A stretch of DNA of 64,000 nt, taken from the NCBI GenBank assembly GCA_916610825.1, contig OU744452.1, forward strand, positions 2,391,543-2,455,542. Direction: 5' to 3'. The translations under genes were made by a program, and so were the position numbers. Numbering within the stretch: position 1 is the first letter of the stretch; each line of letters begins with the position of its first letter. Positions 13,101 to 24,500 of the stretch are shown piece by piece. A model generated the notes under the pieces. That model was not told where the DNA came from and searched no databases. It saw nothing but the letters and a program-made list of their open reading frames with translations. The stretch comes from Haliclystus octoradiatus. Its lineage: Eukaryota > Cnidaria > Staurozoa > Stauromedusae > Haliclystidae.

Positions 13101-13685
13101 CAACAAAGGTTACAGAATCAACTTCAGGTAATTAAACATTTAATTTCAAATTCAATATATCCACATTGCACATTTACAAAATAATTAATATCATAAAAGG
13201 ACAGCAATATTATGACCAGTAATACAGTTGTAACTACTGTTACAGTACGCCTAAAGAAACTGCGATATGTAGGCCCACTAGGCCTATTAGTATTTGACCT
13301 CCATAATATACCAAGTTATATATATAGGCTAACAGCAGGACTAGTAAAATAATTTTGATTTCCATTTTCTATTAGCTTCTAACAAATCAAAAGATGACTG
13401 CATACGCTTATGCAAGTCCCTCCTTGATGAATTATACATTCCCAGAGACAACGATTCAATCAACGAGTTACATCACTTGATTTCTGAGACCTTGTTTTTT
13501 GCCAGGCAACATAGCTTCAAAGACAACAACATACCATTGAAAGGTGAATTAAAAAATTTATTCTTTATATTTTTTAAATCCAACTAAAAGGTATTGTTTA
13601 CGACAGCTTCCAGTGTAGACTAGCATTTAGCCTTACGCATGATGCTTTGCAGATTTTTAATTTAAATCATTTTATTTGTTTTTAA

Positions 13686-15710
13686 AGTGGGAATAAACCC
13701 CCAGACTATCTTTACATATGTAGTAGAACCCGACGTGAAAAAAACGATGGCGTAATTTTTTTTTCGATCTGGAAATTATTTCTTGGTGAAAAGCGCCATC
13801 AAAGTGGTGTTTTGACCCAAATGTCGCTGAGAAAAAAAAGGGATTGGATCTAGCTTTATGACGACAAAGTCACAAGTCGTGCAGTTTGTCTAACAGACTC
13901 AAGAGTGGGCTGATCACGCGACGTAATCTTTGAGGTGACCTAGCTCCGAGAAGTCACGCAAAAAAATTTCTGACAAGCCTGAGCCATGAACAAACATATA
14001 AACTGGCGAATTACGTAAAAAAGATGCAATTTGTGATTTCAGGAGCAGAATAAAATCTATTGAAACGCTCGGTCGAAATAATTTCTTGTAGCGTCATTAA
14101 GCGCGATGAATCTGATATAGATTGCGGATTAATACAAATGTCAGGCGGTGCGACTGTTCCTTTGTGACTAGTCTAGTGACACATATTAGTTACGTATTCT
14201 GTGTGACCGCAGTACTTCTCAAATCTTAATTAGTAGACACGTACCCTTCAAAATAGCTTGATCTTACGCTATATAAGTTTTAACTATTTTTAACTCTATG
14301 ATCTGCAAGTTGTTCTTGAGTAAACATTTCTACAAGATATCCTTTTCATGATCTAAATGTGAATGTAAACTGATTTGATTTGCACGGGCATGCACAGACG
14401 ACTTTTCCTGGAGTATGGTACTGCAAAGTATTAATTGTACTGGAGTTGGTACTGCAAAGTATTAATTGTACTTTTTCGGATTTATTTAACTATCGGTATT
14501 ACTAAATTATTAAATAGACATTTTTCAACTATCATTTCAACGTTTAAGTTTGAAATTGATGTTCGTCTAGTAAAACTTAAAACATGTAATCGTATAGTTT
14601 ATACGACTGTATAGATAGATATATTATACTCAATAGTCTAACAAAGTGTTCATCATTAATTCACCAAGCATTCAATATTTAAAAAACCATTGAGAATTCT
14701 TCAGTACATTACACTATAAAATTCTATAAAATATCGGAAAATAGTACAAACATGATAGAGGGCTCGGACGTTCTTATTCATTCTATCATTTGTCGGTTTT
14801 GCGGTATATCTTCATTGCATAAATTTTTATCCTCTCTATCAATGTTATAGGATTAACAAATTTAGGGTTTTGCAATGTGAAGTCTCGTTCCTTATTTTAC
14901 ATACGCCACAAAATTATTTTACCAGTCTAGTATTCATTCCTTCGGCTATAAAGTAGAACATGTTAGCATCATGTCGTCACAATCTGTAATTTATAGGATT
15001 AGTAATACAGTGCAGAAGTTACTTTGCACAAAATATCTTTCTACAGAGACGCGAAATCAGATGGACGGATTTCGCTTCTGTGAAAAGAGGACTATAAAAC
15101 CGACGGCTATGGTGTTCTTAATAGCGTTTCCCACCATACATTATGATTTTTACCCTCAAAAGAACACTCCATTTTCAGTGCAGACATATGCTTACAACAA
15201 TAAATTCTACTTAGCTAGCTTTTGTGGTCACCAGAGAATCTTTTGATATGTGTTAAATATGTGTGAGAATGATATGTCAAAATATAATCTGTATGACGCG
15301 CGCTACGAATGAAATATTTTCTGATTTTTATTTTCTTCAAATTCGTGAACTTTGAAATCATTAAATCATCTGGAATTTTGCTACTCTTGAGTTTATATGT
15401 TCTTCCTTACCTCAGTTTTGTGGGAGAGAAAAATAGATTGCCGTTACAGAGCTACGCCATCTCAAACGTAACATCGCGTGATTAATCCGATCTAAAGTCT
15501 ATTAGAAAAACCACACGACTTGTGACTTTGTCGTCATAAAGCTAGATCCAATCCCTTTTTTTCCCTCAGCGACATTTGGGCCAAAACACCACTTTGAAGG
15601 CATTTTTCACCAAGAAATAATTTCCAGATCGAAAAAAAAATTACGCCAATGTTTTTTTCACGTCGGGTTCTACTATATATGTAAAGATAGTCTGGGGGTT
15701 TATTCCCACT
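13686..15710. mobile_element. 2.0-kb TTAA-flanked non-autonomous DNA transposon
   Basis: Long inverted ends of about 200 bp start AGTGGGAATAAACCCCCAGA at 13686 and mirror at 15710. TTAA occurs on each side (13682-13685, 15711-15714). TTAA duplication is used by the piggyBac and Kolobok superfamilies; the ends do not start with the CCY typical of many piggyBac elements, so Kolobok is possible. A 91-codon open frame at 14971-15246 resembles nothing I know and is probably chance. The element lies in an intron of the MULE-like transposase gene, so it inserted after the larger element. Confidence 0.82.
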
Positions 15711-15769
15711 TTAAATTTCAACTCTTTTAATTAATGCCTGTTTTGAGGGTTTTTGATCAGACTCCAAGA

Positions 15770-15966
15770 GCTATATAAATTGGCAAATTACTATTAGTAT
15801 TATATAAGGATGGTCACTGAGTAAAATAAAACAAATTAATTCTTAACTACTGTTACCGAAGTTTCACGCAGATGCAAAATTATCATTCACAATTGTTATA
15901 TAAGTTACAGCTCTGGCAGTTTTTAGCACTAAGCACTATTACATCTGCCATAAGATAAATCTATAT
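15770..15966. repeat. dispersed repeat, relative of the 40.1-kb palindrome
   Basis: Segments ggatggtcactgag, gtttcacgca and cagctctggcag...cactattacatctg match the repeat at 40121-40425 in the same order. A third partial relative, with agtcaaag...gtttcatgcttacgcaatc, lies at 17565-17635. This is a small interspersed family of unknown type. Confidence 0.6.
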
Positions 15967-16776
15967 TTGTGTAATATTAATATTTATTATTATTAATAAG
16001 ATTTTCCAGCAATAAAGAAGCATAAAGACAAGGCACCATCATCTCATTTAACTGTAAAGCAATTGAAGATGCCCAAAAAGAAAAAGCAAAAACGATTTGG
16101 TAGAAATATTCAACAATATTTTAGCTTACATAGCACATTACTTAGACCTATAATCTTATCTAATGCGATGCGGCTTACATTTTAGGGGTAGGGGCTGAAA
16201 ACAAAGAAAACTATACCACCATCGGGATTTCAGCAAATCATCAACTGTTAACAAAGAAAGACTTCCAAAAAGTTAATGGTATGTAGGCCCTAAGACATTA
16301 TTAGTTGATGTTACCTATTCATCTCATTGGTAAATGCGGCTATTTATTGTTCACTTGATAAATATTTACTATAATATATTGCATAGCTACAACATCAGTT
16401 AAACTGCAGACAGCAAAAAAAAAACGAAAATGAGTTGAATTTGAAACCACAGGTATTGCAGAGGAACCTATTATTTTATTGTTAGGCATATTGGAAATCA
16501 AAGCGGTAATGTGCTCTATATTTTTTTCTACAGTTTGAAGCTGAGAAATTTGCATGTAGGCCTGTGGTTGTTGAATCAGAAGATGAAGACACAGATGACC
16601 CTAATCAATGGATAAAATCAGGAGGGATAAATTTATCAAGAAAAGATAAGGAGGTAGTTACAAATAACTAAACTTATAATTGAAAAAATCACACAACTTC
16701 AAGAACAACATTGCTTCGCTGGCATCTGCAGCAGCTTTACATCATCAATATTTAACCAACAATTGATTATCCACAG

Positions 16777-17499
16777 GTACTGATATCTCCAGAGGGCATG
16801 CTGAACGACAACATCATCAATGCCACTCAGAATTTGTTGAGGAATCAATTTCTCGAACTGGCAGGCTTCCAAGACACTCTGATTCTCAATTCGAAGCATG
16901 CCAGTTCAAATAACAACCAGTTTGTTCAAGTCATTAATCGCAACGGTACTCACTGGGCCACTGTGAGCACAATAGGCCTCAAAAGTGGTACCGAGGTAAA
17001 ATTGTATGATAGCATGCAGCCACGTAAACTGGATGACAATAGCCAGGAAACATTGGCCTCTTTGATAAGGTGCAGCAATCCTATGATGCTTGTTGCAGTA
17101 CCACCAGTACAGAGGCAAGATGACAACTTCAGCTGTGGCTTGTTTGCCTTGGCATTTGCCACAGCTGAATGCTTTAAAATCAATGCAAGAGCTATTTCTT
17201 TGGACCCTATTTCCATGAGAGTCCATCTGAAATCTTGCCTTGAAAATAAAAAAGTTACACCCTTCCCGTACAACCACCGCCAATACAAACCCTCATTCAA
17301 TACTCTTCTGGCAATAGAAATACATTGCTCTTGCCGCTTGCCAAGAACATCGATAAAGCCACTACTGAAATGTTCTGCTTGCAGAGAAGAGTTCCACAGA
17401 ACCTGCCAAGAAAACCTTGGTACTAATCCTGAACTACACTCTGCCTCTACTGTCTGGATGCGCTTAGTATGTAGGAATCTGCCAAATGTTATCACATAG
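16777..17499 (+). CDS. Ulp1/C48 SUMO-protease-like domain with C-terminal Cys-rich finger (last transposase exon)
   Basis: This single exon carries a Ulp1-type papain-fold protease. The catalytic set is readable in order: His in GTHWATVS, Asp in LYDS, Gln in VQRQDD and Cys in NFSCGLFALAFA. It opens with EGMLNDNIINATQNLL, the usual start of the fold in transposon-borne members. After the protease comes CSCRLP, then LLKCSACREEFHRTC, a cysteine/histidine pattern like a PHD or RING-type zinc finger. Ulp1 enzymes process or remove SUMO; here the domain is probably part of the transposase polyprotein and may cut that protein or its host partners. The exon is open over its whole length and all catalytic residues are present, unlike the damaged upstream exons. 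The ATG at 16798 is internal to the domain rather than an obvious independent start. Confidence 0.85.
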   Translation, partial: VLISPEGMLNDNIINATQNLLRNQFLELAGFQDTLILNSKHASSNNNQFVQVINRNGTHWATVSTIGLKSGTEVKLYDSMQPRKLDDNSQETLASLIRCSNPMMLVAVPPVQRQDDNFSCGLFALAFATAECFKINARAISLDPISMRVHLKSCLENKKVTPFPYNHRQYKPSFNTLLAIEIHCSCRLPRTSIKPLLKCSACREEFHRTCQENLGTNPELHSASTVWMRLVCRNLPNVIT

Positions 17500-18400
17500 A
17501 TCTGATTTCTAAACCAAATGTGATGTAGTTAATATATATATTTACAATTATAATAAAATAATAAAAGGAGTCAAAGACTACACATTCATAATTGTAACTA
17601 ATAGTTTCATGCTTACGCAATCATCAGACAAATAAACTAAATAATGAAAAACATACAGTTCAGCCTATATCGATTTACAAACAACAATTACATGCATAAA
17701 CATACATGGAGTATAAGATTTGTCACAATGGTTTCTATTTTAAAATTTTAAACCCTCAAAGGTTCAAGTTCAAGTAACAGTCTGATTTGAAAGCAGGGGT
17801 TCAACAGACTTTGTTATATTAATACACATATATTATTTGAGTAGGCTATGTTTTGATTCAATCTGTTGTAATTTTTTGCCTATGTCTTCATTTAAATATT
17901 TTAGTCCGAGTCCAACAGTGAAAGCATTGCCAAATCAAGTTAAATAAACATTTAATTAATAATGACATTTCTCAATTATAGATAGGCTAGTGATGACTGA
18001 ATACTGACAGAGTTTCTGATACAGTTTTCACAACATGAGATTTGCTGAAACAACTTGGTGCTTTACCTGATAATATTAGCCTAACACACTTCTGCTGCCT
18101 CCAAGTTTGAAGTCTCTTCGCAGAAGAAAGTTGGAATACATATGCTGCCTGGAAAACATTAATTGATAGGCCTATCTATTTTTGAGCTATTTATGTGTTT
18201 TTAGATTAAGATACGCCGGGCAGACCTTATAAATAACTGAAAAAACAGCTAACTGTTACCTTGTGGTGAACCTGTATAAGAATTGCATTCCATTGTTAGT
18301 ACTTTCTAAACTTCCAAATTTGTAAGAATATTTGATAAGAATATAAAAATGTCCAACAATCATCGATTTTACTTTTTCAAATGAACGAATGATAGTACGC
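17500..18400. other. 3' flank of the transposase gene within the MULE-like element
   Basis: Between the transposase stop and the right terminal inverted repeat there are about 0.9 kb of AT-rich DNA. It holds an aataaa signal near 17553 and a partial dispersed repeat at 17565-17635, with no further coding sequence. Confidence 0.5.
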
Positions 18401-18535
18401 ATGCGTTCATAATACTTGTCACGTGATGACCAGACGAACCCGCTTTGACATAAGGCTCACCGCTTCGAGGAAGTGAAAATCAAGACTTTTATGCTCCAGT
18501 AATTTGTTCGCAATTCTGTTTAAATTACTGACACA

Positions 18536-21500
18536 ATGCCATTTAATAATATCTGGAAGTTACTTACCCATAAAGGAGAGCGAAGTGTTACATCATTTAA
18601 TCATATGTGGAAGTTGCTTCTCGATATAGGAAAGCGAAGATTTGATAAAGAAAGTGGATGTGTTACGTTATTTCTTGGCGAAGAAGATGGTTACTATATT
18701 TATCCTGTTATAATTGTCTTATCTAACTTCAAAGTTGGAGATGAAATCTCAAGGAATTTTAATGATGTTAAAAGATATATAAAAGCATTACAATTTAAAA
18801 GGAATGAATTTAAATTCTTACATATTGGCTTGCAACAGTTGAACAATAATTTTGCTGCTCGGCTTTGTAATTTGATTGAGTTGGATATATCAGATGCGGA
18901 ACTTGTCATTGAGAATATTGAAAGTGTTATTTTTCATCTGAAATCATTGGAACATTTAGCTTTCATCAAATGTGGACTTCAAACAGTCCCGAATAAAATT
19001 ATAAATCTAAACAACTTACAAAGTCTTGATCTACGTTTAAACTCAATCAAAGAATTCCCAGATGATATGTTAAACAATTTGACTCAGTTGATAAGTTTAG
19101 ATTTGACCGCAAACAAATTGACGTCGTTTCCAGAAATTACAAATAGTGATATGAAATTGGAGCAACTTGATCTATCAGAAAACAGCATCAAAACATTACC
19201 TAATTCAATAACAAGATTGAAATTCTTAACTGCATTAGATATTGTTCGCAATGGATTGTCATCGCTACCAGATAAAATTGGAGATCTCAAACAGTTGAAG
19301 ATGTTACAGTGTGGTAATAATTCATTAACTTTCTTACCTAAAAGTATTGCAGAATTAAAATCCTTAACTGAATTAGATATTTTTCACAATTGCTTATTAT
19401 CGCTACCAGATAAAATCGGAGATCTCAAACAATTGAAGATATTACAGTGCGGTAATAATTCATTGACTTTCTTACCTGAAAGCATAACAGAATTGGAATC
19501 ATTAACTGAATTATTTATTTATGGCAATCAAATCTCATCGCTACCAGATAAAATTGGAGATCTGAATCAATTGGAAAAATTAAATTGTAATAATAATTCA
19601 TTAACTTTCTTACCTGAAAGCATAACAGAATTGAAATCATTAACTGAATTAAATCTTAATGGAAATCCTTTGCAAAAACCACCCTACGAAATATGTGTAA
19701 AAGGATTTGGTGCAATTGATGGTTACTTTGAAGCTTTGAATACATTTACTGGATTCCATAGCAACAGATCAAAGATTATGCTAATTGGAGAGGCTATGAT
19801 AGGTAAATTGTTTGCTTTTAATTTATCTTTTATTGTGGTGTCTGATAGATTAGTTTAGTATTTTTGTAAAGATTAATTTTGTTCAGTAAAAGTTTCTTCG
19901 AAAAACATTTCAAGATAAACGATAGCGACAAAAAATAAACAGACTTAGGTTTAAACAACGTTTCGCAATAGCTTAATTGCATCTTCAGGTTAAAAGGAAT
20001 AACATATAAAATTACAAAGTATTTATAGTAAATATTTTTGTGATTATAAAATTGGGTAGAAAACAATACAACAAAGATAATATATTATTTACTTAGGTAG
20101 AGTTATACAAATAGCCTAGACCGGACGGAATCCATCTGAGTGTTAAGGGTCGGACTTAGCTCTTTGATTGATAGCATTTCATGAATTAAACAATCAAACT
20201 TATTGGTGCACTTCCTCAGTACAGAAAAAAGATGTCCTGAATTTTTGACATTTTTATTGTGAGTTTGTAAGTGTAAACCGACTGCCGACCCACAATGTTC
20301 GTCAATACGTTGATGTAGATGCCGGCGAGTAAAGCCGACATAACTCGCATCGCACGAGTCACACTGGAATAGGTAAACAACGCATTGACGAGACAGTAAA
20401 GCCGGCCTCGGTTCACACACATGAACATCGTCAATTATTTTTCTAGATTTAAAAACTGGTCGAAAGCTCTGTCCGACTTCTACACTCAGAGTTTTCAATT
20501 GTCGCCGTAGTGAATTGGCGGAAACCTGGTCTTTGTAAGGCAAAACAATGTTAATTTAATTAATTTTGTTAGATGTTTTTTTATAAGCTAGTTAGTTTGA
20601 TTACAAATTGCAGGCTTCTTGCTTCTTACTTGTGGGCGATTCCATCAGAAGTGTAACCAAAAATTTTACAAGCGTCAAAAATAAAGCAAGGAATTCAGAC
20701 AAAAATCAATTGTTTTCTCCAAAATAGATAGTTTTCATCATGTATATCAACGATAAATCAAAAACACAGGTATTTGCGACAGTTTCGATATAATCTTATA
20801 AGCAATTGAGAAAGAGATCATTAAACAGTTTGACATGTTATATATAGTAATTAATCTAATTTGCATAATAATTAATCTATTGTTCCTCGGGTTTATTTAA
20901 CATGCTAAAACTACACACATTATGACGGAAGACAAAATTCTATGAAGACAGCAATTACAGATACAATACAACAACACATTAGAATACTAACAAATGCTTT
21001 ACAAAATAAACTATTCAAATACAAAAGACCGGTAGCAAAATGTTCCGTCAGGTTGATCACGAATGTCATGATTGTCCAGCAGGCTTTGAAAATGGAAGTG
21101 CCGACTTGAGATGCTGACATAACTACAATCCAGTAGTCACATTTAATATTAACAACAGTGCCGGATTAACCCATAAGCGGTTAAGCCTTAGGCCACAGAT
21201 AATAATAGGCCTCCAGAAATTATGAAAAAAAAAAATGAAAACATCAAAAAAATTGAAAAAACAGTATTTTTGTGGTCTCTTATGAAATTCTCATATTTTA
21301 AACTACAGTAAATACAAGTGTAATTCAGTTTTATCTACAAGCCATTGGTCACATACATTCATACAGAAATTGATCAAATTGTTTACAAATGTCAAGATTT
21401 AATTGTCATAACGATTTTGAATTTCCTTCCTGTCTCATAATTTTGGTGACAGCATTGCTATTTCGAGATCAAATTACACTTGCTATTCAAGGAAAACAAT

Positions 21501-24500
21501 CATTGACAATAATAACACATTGTTATTAACCACACATGATGACTTGTAACATCCTGTTGTGAAAAAATGATCCCAAAAAGATTGTGTTGCCATGGCAACG
21601 ACCAATCGCAGCGGCTCAAATAAAACTGATACAACAAGTAAGTTGACTTTAGAATGGGAAGGACATTCATTCCATACATTCTATTACAGTAATACTGTAT
21701 TTATACTAAAAAAATTATATTCCTAAGAGAGTGATTGTCATTGCTCATATAAAAGCAGAATAAAGAGGGAGACCAACAAACAGTATAATTATGTTATTTT
21801 CACCAAATTTCCGTAAAAAATTTTTTAGGCCCCATATTAATCAATCGCCTAAGGCCACTGATAATATTAATCCGGCAGTGATTAACAACTATAATGCATG
21901 AAAACGATATGATACTTTGCTTACAAATTCAAGTCCAAAGTGATATCCAGTGCCTGAATTTCTTTGTCCAATTTTAATAAAACATTTGAAAATACTTCTA
22001 CAAAACAAAGTTACGAATAATGGAACATTGACTAAATACGGACAATCCAGAAATACAGAACCAAAGGTACAAAAATTCTCACTCAGCTTCCCAATTTCAT
22101 TTACGTATTTCAGCAAGGCGTTGATATTGATAGTGCCGACCTTGGAGGTCGACATAACTACAATCCAGTAGTCACACAAAATATTAACAACAAGGCATTG
22201 AAACGACATTAAATTCTGTTTGTAAACTTTTTGATTATCCAAATATCCAATTTGTAAAACTCGCTCTTCCGTCATCTTTTTAGTACAATATCCAGTTAAT
22301 AATTGATACAACATAATACTTGGCAACATTGAGGTTCAAGATCTCCGAGGTTGTGAATCTATTTGTAGCTGGCTTTCCAAGTCACTTGGAAAGGGACAAC
22401 TGGCTATCGTGATTGATACGCTGATAGAATAGGTAGTACTTTGATTATATTTCATTATATCAACGATAAATCAAAAACACAGGTATTTGCGACAGTTTCG
22501 ATATAATCCTATATCATTTTCAAGCAATTGAGAAAGAGATCATTAAACAGTTTGACATGTTATATATAGTAAAAAATAGATACTTTTACCATCATTATAT
22601 ATATGTTTGATTGAGATTATAGACTTTGATGTGGATAAAATAAATGTTTTAGAGAGGGCGTCGAGTTGGCCGCTCGTGAATTTATGAGAACAACAACAAA
22701 TTAAAACATGAAATTTTGCGTTTTTCTGTTCATGATTTTCTAACAAAACTTACATCAATCAATATGAATTCACTTGTTTTGTATTATTAAGTAGTAAAAA
22801 TAAAGAATAATGAGTGTATTTTACCTTGAAATTATATAAATGTTTCGATCACTTCGGGCCGCTGTCAGTCAGACACGAAAAAGTCCTAAATGTTTTGTTT
22901 ACTCCACAGCGTGACACTTGATCGCTAAATCCTTTCGTATGCAAAGTAGAAAATAGTTCATTTGCATGTTTGGCGGAAAATATTGCTCTTTTCTTCAACG
23001 TCATCCTTTAAATCAGCGTGTCTGACTGACAGAAAATATTTGTACGGACAGTTTCGACCTAAGCGCAACAGTCGGCCTAGTTTTGGCCTATCATTATGGG
23101 CCTAGCTAGAAACAGGCCTCGATAGCATTTAATATTATATAATAATACATAATCTTAATGAGTATCAAAATACATGGCACACACTCTAAAATTAAACATT
23201 TGCAAAATATTTATAATTAATAGTTTTGTCTTGAAAAATGAGTTCTATAGCAATGTTCATTAATCATTGTTGTAAGAAAATTCCAGAAAAAATTGTGTCG
23301 AATGGAAATATTTGAGATATCCCATGTTTCAGTTTATACCAAAAGTACTAACTTCATTGATATATAATTAATTTTTAGTAACAGTACAATAGTTAAGTTA
23401 ACTCTTTCATGCAAAGAAGCGATCAGAGGTAACCCAAGCTATAAATAGCCATATAGATTTTTGGTTATACAATTGAGCAATGTGGGGTAAATTTCTAAAC
23501 TAAAACTATCAAATTCCCAAGAGTGTTTTTAGATGAGCAATTAAATTGGCGGGATCATGTTACCTATGTATGCTCTAGGGATGAGACTATTGTTCTGAAA
23601 ACAATCGGATTTGCCGATAACCGGCGCCAATTTTTACTAATCGGAAAATAATTGGCATCGGCAAATCAACCACTTTGTCAATCGTTGAACCGATTGTTTT
23701 CAGACAATGAAATTCAATACGAAAATTTCTTTATTCGAAAATTTATTAATTTAATGTTTTGATGTCATCTTAAACTTAATTAAAAGTTTATATCGCTCAG
23801 TGCAGTCGCTCTGTTTTGTTTACATCGTTTTGTAATTCAAAACCTCTTCAAAACGTTCGAATGATTCGTCATGCCACTTGACACCTTCCATTGTTATAAA
23901 GGGAAAAAGGTCAACACATTAGCGTTGATGAATAAAACATGTGAGCATGGTCGAATGAATAATTTTATTGAGAATGAGAAAGCGGCCGTCGGGTTTTATT
24001 TTGTAGGAAACAATTTTAAAATAGTTGAAATAGTTTGATGTTTAAAAAATGCTTGTACAGAGATTTTATTTTTATTATTTTGGATGAAGTAAACTGAAAA
24101 GATATACGAATTATTTACGAGAAAAAGTCCCTTCGTTTAACATTGCCCGCTTCGCTGTGTAGACAGGCAAACTTTTGCTATCATCAAATTTAAAAAGCAT
24201 AACGATATTTCATTTCGTTTAATTCAGCTAATTGCAGACTTGCATATATAATGTAATTTCATATTATAAACTCATGATCTACGTCCACGGTTATGTGTTT
24301 TCTCCTGCTCTTCTGTTTTCAAATTTGATTTGTTTTTGTATTGGAAACAATCGGCAAAAACGAATTAATCGACCAATTGTTATGACTAATCGGCATCGAA
24401 CATCGGTAAATTTCATTATCGTCTCATCCCTAGTATGCTCTTGAACAATCATCTAAACAAATTAATTTTTGAATAATACTACAAGCTACAATGGTGTATA

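Larger units (their letters stand above)
7908..17499 (+). pseudogene. MULE-like transposase gene, multi-exon, disrupted
   Basis: Exons inferred from frame and GT-AG borders lie at about 7908-8080, 8199-8406, 8787-8884 continued after the insertion at 10194-10210, 10442-10606, 10695-11005, 11095-11208, 11604-11811, 12001-12242, 12352-12526, 12604-13129, 13381-13541, 16011-16100, 16187-16278, 16534-16651 and 16777-17499. The order of domains is an N-terminal FAR1-like region, a basic RKRERDAK stretch and the DDE core. The core shows LLDATYR (first Asp), FIVDFSLSEINA (second Asp), LCDFHREKAW and NGIERQN (Glu). A SWIM finger (CQC...PCKH) follows near 12840-12890, then a KKKKQKR nuclear-signal-like stretch and the Ulp1 exon. 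Two lesions are clear: the LTR insertion in exon 3, and a one-base frameshift near 10783-10802 where the frame meets TGA before resuming as RHLKNFVVNDLF. The join into the 16534 exon is unresolved. The upstream ATG at 7908 opens the first exon. A polyadenylation signal (aataaa) lies at about 17553. Confidence 0.85.
7315..18461 (+). mobile_element. 11.1-kb MULE-like transposon encoding DDE transposase, SWIM finger and Ulp1 protease
   Basis: Terminal inverted repeats begin GGTSAGCCTTATGTCAAAGC and continue about 18 bp further (ggttcgtctggtc). They lie at 7315 onward and, reversed, up to 18461. The 9-bp direct repeat GCTTCGAGG flanks the element at 7306-7314 and 18462-18470, which fits Mutator-like (MULE) target duplications. 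Inside, a multi-exon gene runs from 7908 to 17499 on the + strand. Later insertions are nested within: an LTR element in an exon (8885-10193) and a TTAA-flanked element in an intron (13686-15710). SWIM plus Ulp1 also occurs in the KDZ/Zisupton group, so the superfamily call rests on the target-duplication length and the transposase motifs. The right end sits just upstream of the ROCO start codon. Confidence 0.88.

Noticed and set aside
16906-17495. Long minus-strand frames opposite the Ulp1 exon
   Set aside because: They are shadows of a strongly coding + strand exon with complete catalytic motifs.
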